The translations under genes were made by a program, and so were the position numbers. A DNA stretch of 64,000 nt, from the NCBI RefSeq assembly GCF_005405585.1, contig NZ_BJEQ01000012.1, positions 62,001 through 126,000 of the forward strand, read 5' to 3'. The DNA is from Agarivorans sp. Toyoura001 (lineage in GTDB: Bacteria; Pseudomonadota; Gammaproteobacteria; Enterobacterales; Celerinatantimonadaceae). Under the pieces are notes generated by a model. It searched no databases. It was not told the origin of the DNA and worked only from the letters and a program-made list of their open reading frames with translations. This document shows, piece after piece, positions 18,467 to 27,384 of the stretch (position 1 is its first letter; every line of letters begins with the position of its first letter).

Positions 18467-19498
18467 TCATTGCACAACGGGGAAATTAAAAGACTTGTCC
18501 CGCTCTAGCAACAAGGTATCAAAGGAGATATCGCTCCAGTTTTTGTCTTTCAATTGCTGGTACTCCTGGGTTCCCGGAACCAGCAGTTGAAACATATTGG
18601 AATTAACGGTAGCTGGAATAGGTTTGCCCAACTGATGTAAATAGATAAGATTTAAAGCTAAACCTGCAGCACTAAAATGGCCACCGCCTAAGGCACTTAT
18701 CTCGCCAGTTTCACGCAGCTCTAAGGCTTTTGCTGAGGTATTCACGGTGCCAACAAATATATCTTTTCCTGCTTGTTTACCCGCTTCTTTAATGGCTTTC
18801 AGGCTGCCAAATGCCATATGGTCGTTGGCCGCCCACAAAAAGCGTAGCTGCGGATAACGCTGCAATAACACTTTGGTTTGGTAGTAGCTACGTTGTTCGT
18901 CCCATTGCCCATAAACAATTTGGCGCATATTGATCGATGTTTGCTGCAGAAAAAACGCCTCTGCCCCCGCTTCTCTGGCCACGGAGGCGGGAGTGGCCTT
19001 GTCACCGGAAATAATCACTGCATCACCCCCGCCTCCCTCCGCGGCAGCATGCATGGCTTGAGCGGTCGCATAGCCAATCGCGTAGTTGTTAGGGACTAGG
19101 CTACTTAATAAGTATTTTTGCCAATGTGGATTTAGCTTGCGCAAGGCCAGCTGCTCTTCATCCAAATCGTTTAATATCACGACCACATAAACCGCATGCC
19201 CTTCTAACAAACTAAGCATACGCGGCAAGGCTTGGCGCTCGTTTACTAACATTAAATAGTCGGGTAATTGCTGGTTCTCAATCATCCATTCAATATACTT
19301 GAGCTTAGAGTAGTGATTACGTTCACTATGAAAAGTTTGTAAATCTAGGTCCAGCTGTTTAGCAGCAACGGCTGCAAAGGTGTCTACGTCCTGCCAAAAA
19401 CTTTCATCTGCTTTACCAGGGTTCAAAAACACCACAGAACCTTGCCCCCATACCAACGGGCAAAACACTAACAATAAAATAACCACGTCTCTTTTCAA
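18467..19498 (-). CDS. orphan sugar/AI-2-type periplasmic binding protein
   Basis: This 343-residue protein has a signal peptide (residues 1-18, cleavage after VWG) and the fold of RbsB/LuxP-like receptors: VVFLNPGKADESFWQDV at the N-terminus, AVIISGDKATPASVAREAGAEAF, LRFLWAANDHMAFGSLKA and FVGTVNT. No ABC permease or ATPase is nearby. The next gene, seven bases downstream, is a diguanylate cyclase, so it probably acts as a ligand receptor for signalling, as LuxP does for LuxQ. The start is TTG with no strong ribosome site; no ATG is available upstream before a stop. The ligand is unknown. Confidence 0.82.
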   Translation of the reverse strand: MKRDVVILLLVFCPLVWGQGSVVFLNPGKADESFWQDVDTFAAVAAKQLDLDLQTFHSERNHYSKLKYIEWMIENQQLPDYLMLVNERQALPRMLSLLEGHAVYVVVILNDLDEEQLALRKLNPHWQKYLLSSLVPNNYAIGYATAQAMHAAAEGGGGDAVIISGDKATPASVAREAGAEAFFLQQTSINMRQIVYGQWDEQRSYYQTKVLLQRYPQLRFLWAANDHMAFGSLKAIKEAGKQAGKDIFVGTVNTSAKALELRETGEISALGGGHFSAAGLALNLIYLHQLGKPIPATVNSNMFQLLVPGTQEYQQLKDKNWSDISFDTLLLERDKSFNFPVVQ

Positions 19499-19608
19499 AT
19501 TAAGGCAACCAGCAAGTATTGGTTTTGCTTAGTTAAAACTATAAACCACCCTGCGGATTTAGCCTGTTTAGTTTGTTAAAACTCGCCCTAACCACCCTAA
19601 TAAACGCA

Positions 19609-19630
19609 AAAAGCGCCAAGTGGCGCTTTT
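19609..19630 (-). terminator. terminator of the Bcr/CflA pump gene
   Basis: A perfect 10-bp stem (19609-19618 with 19621-19630), AAAAGCGCCA / TGGCGCTTTT, lies 29 bases beyond the pump gene stop. It has A and T runs on both sides and could work in both directions. Confidence 0.8.
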
Positions 19631-19658
19631 AAACAAATAACTCAACAAATTCAAATAA

Positions 19659-20834
19659 CTATTTGTAAGCCTGATTATTTAGTGGTGAGCCAAACAAACC
19701 AGCAAACATCAATACGCAAGGTAAGGCCATTAACAAGGCCAGCTGTTCGCTACTGGCTAATCCACTCACGCCTAATATGCCTACTAAACAGGCGGAGCCA
19801 GTCATTTGAATAAAGCCCAGCAACGCAGACGCAGTACCCGCTTTATTGCCAAACGGCGCTAAAGCGCTGCCCGTTCCTACTGCGATTAATAAACAAAAAC
19901 CAATGCTTGATACAAATACCGGTGCCATAAACGCCAAGGGATGCAAAATGCTTTGTGCCAGCACCAAGGCGACTGCCGCGCCAGCCATCAAACTAGCCCC
20001 AAGCCACAAGCCCACTGTTTGGCCAAGCCACTTAATCACTTGCGGCGCTATAAATGCGGCAACGATGTTAATCGCCGCATTGCTACCAAACCAAAAGGCG
20101 TAATCACTGCTTGAGAGCTGCATATCCACCATTAAACGACTAGGTGATTGAGACACATAAGCGATAATCATTGCCATGCCTAGCATCACCAATAACGAAT
20201 AAAAACGAAAACTGGCCACCCGTAGTACGCTGCTATAACGGCTTAGTGAATACAAACGCCCACTAAAAGTATCACTTTGTGGTTTGGTTTCTTTTAGTGC
20301 CAGCAGCATGCTCAAAAACACCAGCACGGCAAAACCCACCATGAACCAAAAGTTAGCCGACCAAGACCACCAATGAGTTAACACACCACCCAGCAAAGGG
20401 GCTAGTGCCGGCACGATGCAAATCACGCCATTGAGATAACTAAACATACTTTTGGAGCGCTCAGCGCCAAAGTGGTCTCGTACTCCAGCAAATGCAGCCA
20501 CCGATAAACAGCTGGCCGCAATGCCTTGGCCCAAGCGGGCAACCATTAATACTTCATAACTGTTGGCTAGCGCTGCAAGTGCAGAGGTAACCAGGTAAAG
20601 CAGCGCACCGACCAAGGCGATGGGTCGGCGGCCAAAGCGATCCGCTAAAGGCCCCACAAATAGCTGACCAATGCCAAAAGCAAACAAAAATACCGGAATG
20701 GTTTGCGCTATCCACGCCACCGGCACATTAAAGGCTTCGGCCATTTCCGGTATAGCAGGCAAAAAGATGTCGATGGCTAAGGGAGAAAACAGCACCATTA
20801 GCATGAATATGGGTAAAGGGTTAGACAAACGCAT
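19659..20834 (-). CDS. Bcr/CflA-family drug efflux transporter
   Basis: This 391-residue major-facilitator protein has 12 predicted helices. GPLADRFGRRPI between helices 2 and 3 is the MFS motif. IDIFLPAIPEMAEAF in helix 1 and the LGQGIAASCLSVA segment are typical of the Bcr/CflA subfamily, which exports bicyclomycin, chloramphenicol, sulfonamides and other small molecules by proton antiport. The actual substrate is unknown. It is divergent from a LysR regulator whose likely binding site lies 12 bases ahead of this start. Confidence 0.88.
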   Translation of the reverse strand: MRLSNPLPIFMLMVLFSPLAIDIFLPAIPEMAEAFNVPVAWIAQTIPVFLFAFGIGQLFVGPLADRFGRRPIALVGALLYLVTSALAALANSYEVLMVARLGQGIAASCLSVAAFAGVRDHFGAERSKSMFSYLNGVICIVPALAPLLGGVLTHWWSWSANFWFMVGFAVLVFLSMLLALKETKPQSDTFSGRLYSLSRYSSVLRVASFRFYSLLVMLGMAMIIAYVSQSPSRLMVDMQLSSSDYAFWFGSNAAINIVAAFIAPQVIKWLGQTVGLWLGASLMAGAAVALVLAQSILHPLAFMAPVFVSSIGFCLLIAVGTGSALAPFGNKAGTASALLGFIQMTGSACLVGILGVSGLASSEQLALLMALPCVLMFAGLFGSPLNNQAYK

Positions 20835-20845
20835 TAATCACTCCT

Positions 20846-20870
20846 AGTTCTAGTTGAATATTGTAGAACT
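20846..20870. promoter_or_regulatory. LysR-type binding site candidate
   Basis: AGTTCTA (20846-20852) and TAGAACT (20864-20870) form a perfect 7-bp inverted repeat with an 11-bp spacer, a usual geometry for LysR-family recognition sites. It lies in the 94-bp gap between the divergent pump and regulator genes. Confidence 0.55.
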
Positions 20871-20928
20871 GCAGTAATATGAATGATAATGATAGTTTGG
20901 ATTCACGCTAAGTCCTTTAAGGAATATT

Positions 20929-21882
20929 ATGTCACAGCAATATGACCTAAATTTACTGCGAGTGTTACTCACCTTGCTAGAAGAGCAAAGTGTATCGCGC
21001 GCGGCAGAAAAACTATTCCTCACCCAATCTGCCGTTAGCAAACAATTAGCCAAGTTAAGACAACAACTTAACGACCAACTATTTGTTCGCCATGCCGGAG
21101 GATTAAGCCCCACGCCGCGAGTGCGTAACCTTGAACCCAAACTGAGGCAATGGCTGCAAAGCGCCAATGACATGATTGAAGCGGAAGGTTTTGAGCCAAG
21201 TTCCAGCCAACGAAACTTTCGTTGTTGCTTGAACGAAACCTGTTTTACGACCTTACTGCCGCGCTTTTTTGGCAAATTAATGCAACAAGCACCGGGCTTA
21301 AAACTCGATACTCACCGTTTAGACAGTGACAGTATTGATGGCTTAATTAAGGGTGAATTTGATCTTGCGATTATTGCTCGAGACAACGATGAACGCGCCC
21401 CTAGTACCTTTCAAACGCGACAAATCCCCGAGCAACTGCAAACTGTAGAACTGTTTACCGAAGACCATGTATGCTTAGTTCGCAACAACCACCCAGTGCT
21501 ACAAAAACCATGGAACTTGCAGCTCTATTTAGCGCAAGCGCATGTAAATTGTGAATGTGAAGTGGGCGACCGTTGGCTATTACACAGTGTCTTGGCCGAC
21601 CAAGGCTTACACATTGAAAACAGCACTCTTACTGCGGATTTTTTTGCAGCATCCTTATTATGTAAATCCAGTGATTTAGTGTTTACCTGTACCCGCAGCT
21701 TCGCCACTGAAGTGATGGATACTCACCAGCTCACCATGTTGCCCTTACCGGTAGTAATGGCGCCGTTTAGCTATTTACTGGCTTGGCCGCAACATTTAGA
21801 GCACGACCAAGCACATCGCTGGTTACGTCAATTCATTATTGAGCATTGCAGCAAAACCACCAAGCCCGTTAATCCTGGTTAA
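20929..21882 (+). CDS. LysR-family transcriptional regulator
   Basis: This 317-residue DNA-binding regulator has an N-terminal winged helix-turn-helix (about 6-65: SVSRAAEKLFLTQSAVSKQLAKLR) and a C-terminal ligand-binding domain. The DNA-binding part is of the NodD/LeuO-like kind (YDLNLLRVLLTLLEEQ). It is divergent from the efflux pump and probably controls it through the inverted repeat between them. Its 3' end overlaps the convergent antiporter gene by 14 bases. Confidence 0.92.
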   Translation: MSQQYDLNLLRVLLTLLEEQSVSRAAEKLFLTQSAVSKQLAKLRQQLNDQLFVRHAGGLSPTPRVRNLEPKLRQWLQSANDMIEAEGFEPSSSQRNFRCCLNETCFTTLLPRFFGKLMQQAPGLKLDTHRLDSDSIDGLIKGEFDLAIIARDNDERAPSTFQTRQIPEQLQTVELFTEDHVCLVRNNHPVLQKPWNLQLYLAQAHVNCECEVGDRWLLHSVLADQGLHIENSTLTADFFAASLLCKSSDLVFTCTRSFATEVMDTHQLTMLPLPVVMAPFSYLLAWPQHLEHDQAHRWLRQFIIEHCSKTTKPVNPG

Positions 21883-23056
21883 GTTTTAACTTCTTAGCCA
21901 AGGGTTCAATGGCTGCGCCTTGGATAAATACCGAATAGAGGACCACAAAAAACACCATGTGCATCATCTCTAAAGCACCTTCTACTCCAGCGGCGGCTGG
22001 GATGAGGGCAAACACAATTGGAGTGGCCCCTTTCAAACCAATGGAGGAAATAAATAAACGCTTTTTCCAAGACGCTTTGGTAAAAGGTAAATAGCAAAGC
22101 TGCACCGCTAGCGGCCTTGCTACCAACATGAGCAACACACTAGGGATAAGGGCTAGCCATACCACCTCAAGCAACTGTTGAGGGAAGATCTGCAAGCCCA
22201 AGATAATAAACATGATGGCTTGTGCCAGCCAAGACACACTATTAAAGAAGTGTTTATTTACTTCTTTTCCTCGCTTCAAACCATTACCAATCACTACACC
22301 AGCAACATACGATGCCACCAAAATATTACCGCCCGCCAATTCGCTGCCATAGGCCGCCAGAATGAAACAGGCTAATACAAAGACTGGAATCAATCCGTAT
22401 TCTTGCAAGCTAATTTGGCGCAGAGCAATAACACATAATTTACCCACTACATAACCAATGGCGAGGCCACCAACAATTTGCAGAGTTAAGGTTTGGCTTA
22501 TTTCTAGGGCCGATACACCGCTATCAGGCGCTAACGACAAGCCCGTAAGAATCACTACCATAATCAGTGCCACCGGGTCATTGGTGGCCGATTCAAACTC
22601 CAGCACCGTATCGGTACTTTCTTTAAGTTTGAGCTTTTTTGATTCAAGAATAGAAAACACTGCTGCTGCATCGGTAGAGGACACCACCGCAGCAAACAAC
22701 AAACAGTATACAAAGTCGTAGTCGCTAACTAAGTGAAAGATAATCGCAAAAATAAATGAGGTAAACAGCACGCCCAGCGTAGATAGCACTCCGCCTTCTT
22801 TATACGCCAGCTTAATATTGCTTATTGGAGTATTAATGCCACCAACAAACACAATAATGTTCAGCGCAAATGACCCCACCAATGAAGTCACTTGCAAGTT
22901 GTCGTAAACAAAGTTGAATTCACCGTTACCAATCGACAAACCTACCCCCATAAAAATCAGCAACGAGGGAATACCCAAAGTACGCGAGGGGTGGTGTAAT
23001 AAAATGCCTACGGCAATCAAGCCGGCGAGGCCAAGTAAAACCAACTGGTAGGGCAT
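21869..23056 (-). CDS. CPA1-family cation/proton antiporter (short NhaP2-like)
   Basis: This 395-residue membrane protein has about 12 helices. SSTDAAAVFSILES and ESATNDPVALI are the ion-binding motifs of CPA1 antiporters. It resembles the membrane part of NhaP2/CvrA (about 575 residues) but ends right after the last helix with EPLAKKLKLNQD, so the cytoplasmic TrkA-C regulatory domains are absent. I see no frameshift, and the start is a normal ATG. Ion preference (K+ or Na+) is not decidable. Confidence 0.85.
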   Translation of the reverse strand: MPYQLVLLGLAGLIAVGILLHHPSRTLGIPSLLIFMGVGLSIGNGEFNFVYDNLQVTSLVGSFALNIIVFVGGINTPISNIKLAYKEGGVLSTLGVLFTSFIFAIIFHLVSDYDFVYCLLFAAVVSSTDAAAVFSILESKKLKLKESTDTVLEFESATNDPVALIMVVILTGLSLAPDSGVSALEISQTLTLQIVGGLAIGYVVGKLCVIALRQISLQEYGLIPVFVLACFILAAYGSELAGGNILVASYVAGVVIGNGLKRGKEVNKHFFNSVSWLAQAIMFIILGLQIFPQQLLEVVWLALIPSVLLMLVARPLAVQLCYLPFTKASWKKRLFISSIGLKGATPIVFALIPAAAGVEGALEMMHMVFFVVLYSVFIQGAAIEPLAKKLKLNQD

Positions 23057-23204
23057 GGCAACTCCAAAAATTTTGCACTATTTTAGCATAGCTAAGACTT
23101 TGAATTAGTACTGCAAATACACTTTAACAACGCAATGAGACACAACACTTAGTTGGGTCTGCTATGGTTTATTTTATTACTTAGTTTATAACCATGGAGT
23201 CATC

Positions 23205-25169
23205 ATGCAGGGTTTAAAATTTTTAGTTTTTTCCAGCCTATTTTTATCAATCAGTGCTCATGCCCACGATTCAACCTTAACACTGAGGATCATTGAAACC
23301 ACCGACATTCACGCCAATGTGATGGATTTTGATTATTACAAAGACAAACCCTCGGCAAAAATTGGCTTAGTTCGCACTGCTAGCTTAGTGAAACAAGCAC
23401 AAGCAGAAGTCGCTAACAGTGTATTGGTGGATAATGGCGATTTAATACAAGGTAGCCCTATGGGTGACTACATTGCCAATAGGGGCTTGAATAAGCAGCA
23501 AGTTCATCCGGTTTACAAAGCCATGAATACCTTAAATTACGAGGTGGGTAATATCGGTAATCATGAGTTTAACTATGGCTTAGCCTTTTTGGACAAAGCC
23601 TTGAGTGGCGCTACTTTCCCCTATATTAACGCCAATGTTATTCGAAGTGACAACCAGCAAAACTACTTCTCCCCTTACTTGATTAAAAGCTATAGCTTTA
23701 ACGATAAGGCTGGCCAAGCTCAAGCACTGAAGATTGGTTACATCGGCTTTGTGCCGCCGCAAATTATGATTTGGGATAAAGCTAACTTAGAAGGAAAAGT
23801 CAGCGCTCAAGACATTAAGCAAAGTGCCGAATTTTGGGTGCCAAAAATGAAAGCAGAGGGAGCCGATATTATTGTCGCGATTCCTCACTCAGGTTTATCT
23901 ACCGACCCGTATAAACTGATGGCAGAAAACTCGGTCTATTATCTTTCTGAAGTCCCCAATATAGACGCTATTGCCTTCGGCCATGCCCACAGCGTATTTC
24001 CAGGTAAAGGCTTTGATAACTTACCAGGAGTAGACAACCAACTTGGCACTATTAATGGAGTGGCTGCGGTAATGCCTGGTCGCTGGGGCAGCCATGTGGG
24101 CATTATCGACTTAGAGTTAACACACACCGAAAGCGGTTGGAAAGTTAGCAAAAGCCAATCGTTCAATCGGCCTATTTTTGATAACAGCAGCCAGCAAGCC
24201 CTCGCTAAACCAGACCCTAAAATTGTTGCCGCGGTGGCGTCCGATCATCAAGCCACTCGTGATTATGTTAATCAACCTTTGGGCAAGTCGAGTGATTTGA
24301 TGTACAGCTTCTTGGCCTTAGTGCAAGACGACCCAACCATTCAAATTGTTAACCTAGCACAAACCGATTACGTGCAAACATTGATTCAAGGTGACCCAGA
24401 CTTAGCCGACTTACCGGTGTTATCTGCTGCGGCGCCATTTAAAGCTGGAGGGCGAAAAAACGACCCAAGTAATTACACTGAGGTGGAAGCCGGCGAGCTT
24501 ACCGTTAGAAATGCCGCCGACTTATATCTTTACCCTAATACTCTGGTGGTACTTAAAGTAAGCGGAGCAGAGGTTAAAGACTGGCTTGAATGTTCAGCCG
24601 GACAATTTAATCAAATAGACCCAATGCAAGCCACCCCGCAAGCCTTAATTAACTGGGGCGAGTTTAGAACCTATAACTTTGATGTGATTGATGGAGTCAA
24701 TTACCAAATTGATGTGAGCCAGCCAGCGCGCTTTGACGCCGATTGCAAACCGTTTAATCCTCAGTCTGAGCGGATTAAACAACTTACTTATCAAGGCAAA
24801 GCGATTGACCCTTCACAACAGTTTTTAATTGCCACTAACAACTACCGCGCCTATAGCGGAGGCTTTGCAGGCACCGGCGAAGATAAAGTAGTGATTCAGG
24901 CCCCCGATGAAAACCGCACCGTATTGGCCAATTACATTAGTCGAGTGAGCAAAAGCCAAGGGGAAATAAACCCTACTGCGGATAACAACTGGACATTTGC
25001 GCCCTTGCAGTCAAAAAGCAAAGCCAAAATAAACATCTTTTTCGAAACCTCGCCCAGCGACAAAGCCGCCAAATTTATCGCTGATAACGCTATTTATCCG
25101 ATGCAGAAAGTCGGCTTAGATGATAGCGGATTTGCCCTCTATCAAATCGATTTACAAAGCCATCCTTAA
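23205..25169 (+). CDS. cpdB: 2',3'-cyclic-nucleotide 2'-phosphodiesterase/3'-nucleotidase
   Basis: This 654-residue periplasmic enzyme has a signal peptide (residues 1-20, cleavage after AHA). Its N-terminal metallophosphatase domain shows [27 protein letters not shown] and the later [10 protein letters not shown]. The C-terminal 5'-nucleotidase domain follows, with the substrate-stacking region near [10 protein letters not shown]. Length matches CpdB of enterobacteria (about 650). It releases nucleosides from 2',3'-cyclic and 3'-nucleotides outside the cytoplasm. It forms a single-gene unit, with GGAG before the ATG. Confidence 0.94.
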   Translation: MQGLKFLVFSSLFLSISAHAHDSTLTLRIIETTDIHANVMDFDYYKDKPSAKIGLVRTASLVKQAQAEVANSVLVDNGDLIQGSPMGDYIANRGLNKQQVHPVYKAMNTLNYEVGNIGNHEFNYGLAFLDKALSGATFPYINANVIRSDNQQNYFSPYLIKSYSFNDKAGQAQALKIGYIGFVPPQIMIWDKANLEGKVSAQDIKQSAEFWVPKMKAEGADIIVAIPHSGLSTDPYKLMAENSVYYLSEVPNIDAIAFGHAHSVFPGKGFDNLPGVDNQLGTINGVAAVMPGRWGSHVGIIDLELTHTESGWKVSKSQSFNRPIFDNSSQQALAKPDPKIVAAVASDHQATRDYVNQPLGKSSDLMYSFLALVQDDPTIQIVNLAQTDYVQTLIQGDPDLADLPVLSAAAPFKAGGRKNDPSNYTEVEAGELTVRNAADLYLYPNTLVVLKVSGAEVKDWLECSAGQFNQIDPMQATPQALINWGEFRTYNFDVIDGVNYQIDVSQPARFDADCKPFNPQSERIKQLTYQGKAIDPSQQFLIATNNYRAYSGGFAGTGEDKVVIQAPDENRTVLANYISRVSKSQGEINPTADNNWTFAPLQSKSKAKINIFFETSPSDKAAKFIADNAIYPMQKVGLDDSGFALYQIDLQSHP

Positions 25170-25176
25170 TCAAGGT

Positions 25177-25212
25177 TGCGGCCAGCAGCTTAACCCGCTA
25201 GGCCGCAGTTTT
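25177..25212 (+). terminator. probable cpdB terminator
   Basis: TGCGGCC (25177-25183) pairs with GGCCGCA (25201-25207), the inner AGC/GCT can extend the stem, and GTTTT follows. It lies eight bases past the cpdB stop. Confidence 0.6.
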
Positions 25213-25227
25213 ACTTTACCATGCCAA

Positions 25228-25266
25228 CAGTTTTAGATATCGCTCACTGCACGGCATCTAAAACTG
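25228..25266. repeat. 11-bp inverted repeat before the chemoreceptor gene
   Basis: CAGTTTTAGAT (25228-25238) and ATCTAAAACTG (25256-25266) are exact reverse complements around a 17-base loop. It lies about 100 bases upstream of the chemoreceptor start. It may be an operator or an RNA hairpin; no regulator can be assigned. Confidence 0.5.
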
Positions 25267-25364
25267 AACTTTTTTGCTTGTTCATCAACAATATCCAAGG
25301 AAAATAGAGCGCAAAATTCAAAAGTATGCGATTGTATCCGCAGACGCATTCACGGAGGATCAGA

Positions 25365-26612
25365 ATGGCGAATCTGTCGTTTAAATTTAAACTACTTATC
25401 AGTATCACTGTATTATTTATTGTTGTGTTAACCAGCATGTTAATGTTTGGCGGAGCCTCGCTCAGTGCCGAACAAGCGGCAGCCGCTAGCCAGCTAAGTG
25501 CTGCAGAATTGCAGGCACTATTTGCTCAAACGGCAGCTGACGCAAAAGGCAAGATGATCATGATTTCTGCGGTTGTGGGAATCATCGCGCTATTTATTGT
25601 ATCTCGTATTGTGCAGGGCTTTTTGGAGCCACTCAACGCCATAACGCGTCGCATTGGCTACCTTGCCGGCAAAGATGGTGATTTAACCTTAAAGTTAGAT
25701 ATTCAAAGCCACCAAGAACTGCTTGAAATGTCTACGCAGTTTAATGCCTTCACTGAAAAGCTACGCCTGATGATTACCCAACTGCAACAGCAGTCTGGCC
25801 AACTCACTGAAGGCTCAAAAACTCTCGCTAAAAATGCAGAATCTGCCGGAGAAGCTAGCCGTTTACAACGCAACGATACCGACAACGTAGCCGCTGCCGT
25901 AAACGAAATGTCTTCTACGGCTAGCGATGTTGCCGGCCTTGCTCAAGGCACTGCCAATAACGCCCAACAAGCTGAACAACAGCTCAGTAAAACTCAGCAA
26001 GAGTTTCAAAACTCGGTTGAGCAAATTCGCGGTGTATCCACCAGCATGGAAGGCATTAGCGAACGTATCACTAAAGTGGCCGGACGCAGCCAAGACATTA
26101 ATAGCATTCTAGAAACCATTCGCGGCATTGCCGAGCAAACCAACTTATTAGCACTGAATGCAGCGATTGAAGCAGCGCGAGCAGGTGAGCAAGGGCGTGG
26201 TTTTGCAGTTGTTGCTGATGAAGTGAGAAACCTAGCAGGTAGAACACAAAGCTCAACTGAAGAGATTAATCAGCTCATTCAAGCGCTACAAAGCGACGTG
26301 AACGCAACGGTTGATTTAATTGCCACTAGCCGTGAGCAAGTGAACACCACCGCTGTAGATACTGAAGCCAGCTACGAGCAGCTACACACTGTAGTAGCAA
26401 GCATTACCGCAATTAACGACAATGCCGTTCAAGTAGCAACAGCTGCCGAACAACAAAGCCAAGTCAGCGAAGAAATTAATCGCAACATTACCGGCATTGG
26501 CGAAGCGGCTGGCGTACAGAACTCATTAGCGCATGACATAGAAACCATCAGTACTGAGTTGTCGCAAGTGGCTAAGTTAATTGATAGTCAGCTTTCTACA
26601 TTAAAAGCGTAA
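25365..26612 (+). CDS. methyl-accepting chemotaxis protein with minimal periplasmic loop
   Basis: The start is ATG 25365, preceded by GGAGG at good spacing; an in-frame ATG 39 bases upstream has none. The 415-residue product has membrane helices at about 10-30 and 62-82 with only about 30 Ala/Gln-rich residues between them, so no usual ligand-binding domain is present. A HAMP domain follows, then the kinase-control hairpin, nearly invariant around [20 protein letters not shown]. It should signal through CheA/CheW. The stimulus may be sensed through the membrane, HAMP or a partner protein. Confidence 0.9.
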   Translation: MANLSFKFKLLISITVLFIVVLTSMLMFGGASLSAEQAAAASQLSAAELQALFAQTAADAKGKMIMISAVVGIIALFIVSRIVQGFLEPLNAITRRIGYLAGKDGDLTLKLDIQSHQELLEMSTQFNAFTEKLRLMITQLQQQSGQLTEGSKTLAKNAESAGEASRLQRNDTDNVAAAVNEMSSTASDVAGLAQGTANNAQQAEQQLSKTQQEFQNSVEQIRGVSTSMEGISERITKVAGRSQDINSILETIRGIAEQTNLLALNAAIEAARAGEQGRGFAVVADEVRNLAGRTQSSTEEINQLIQALQSDVNATVDLIATSREQVNTTAVDTEASYEQLHTVVASITAINDNAVQVATAAEQQSQVSEEINRNITGIGEAAGVQNSLAHDIETISTELSQVAKLIDSQLSTLKA

Positions 26613-26630
26613 ACCTAGTTCTAGATGATA

Positions 26631-26656
26631 AAAGGCTGCCATTGGCAGCCTTTTTT
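26631..26656. terminator. bidirectional terminator
   Basis: A perfect 10-bp stem AAAGGCTGCC / GGCAGCCTTT with loop ATT ends in six T. It lies between the convergent chemoreceptor and RDD genes and has an A run on its other side. Confidence 0.9.
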
Positions 26657-26669
26657 GTATCAGCATGGC

Positions 26670-27146
26670 TTAATCTTGATTCTTTATCACAATGGTATTG
26701 GCCATACGGTCGCCTAAACGGCGTTTTCCTTGAAACAAAATAAAAATCGCGTCAATCCAGCCAATAAATGGACTCAAAATATTCCGTCCAAAAGACTGAA
26801 AGTAACTACAATATGCGCCGCTGTCCTTATCAATGACCGTGATCCTTAAAAACCTTTTGGCAATACTTTGGCCTTTAGGCAAACCATCAGATAACAAAAA
26901 ATAGCTCGCAGCAGCGAATAGCGCTATCCAGCTAGCATTCTCCGTATCGTTAACCACATAGCTGGCCAACTTTAAACAAACTAAATACAGCAAAACACTG
27001 ATCAAGCCATCAATCACCTGTCCGACATATCTACGCCCAACAGACGCTAATTTTGTTGAGCTTAAATGTTGAGGCTTAGCCGCTAAAGAGTTTCCGTAGG
27101 TATCTGCGTCATCTATGTCTGATAAGCTCGGTTCAATTCTACTCAT
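26670..27146 (-). CDS. RDD-family membrane protein
   Basis: ATG 27146 is preferred to an in-frame GTG at 27206. The 158-residue product has an acidic N-terminus, then the RDD signature (GRRYVGQVIDGLI), two hydrophobic segments, and the family's AKRFLRITVIDKDSG and ILSPFIGWIDAIF. RDD proteins are small membrane proteins of mostly unknown function; some act in Na+ transport. It is a single-gene unit converging on the shared terminator. Confidence 0.85.
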   Translation of the reverse strand: MSRIEPSLSDIDDADTYGNSLAAKPQHLSSTKLASVGRRYVGQVIDGLISVLLYLVCLKLASYVVNDTENASWIALFAAASYFLLSDGLPKGQSIAKRFLRITVIDKDSGAYCSYFQSFGRNILSPFIGWIDAIFILFQGKRRLGDRMANTIVIKNQD

Positions 27147-27384
27147 TGTTATTCCATTAACTAATACACTATTGATATTTATACCACTTATAAGCGTTAT
27201 CTTCACTTAACATCCCGCTAGCACATGCTTTTGCCAATCCAGCCAATACCTCTTATCTCAGTGCTCTTTTACCCAACTAACTGTCACGATTTGCTATGGC
27301 GCACAAAATACCCACAAACGCTGGTCTATCCTTACAGTGAAGACGTCTAAATAAGACGCCAAAGAACTGAAAAGAGGACCCAAC

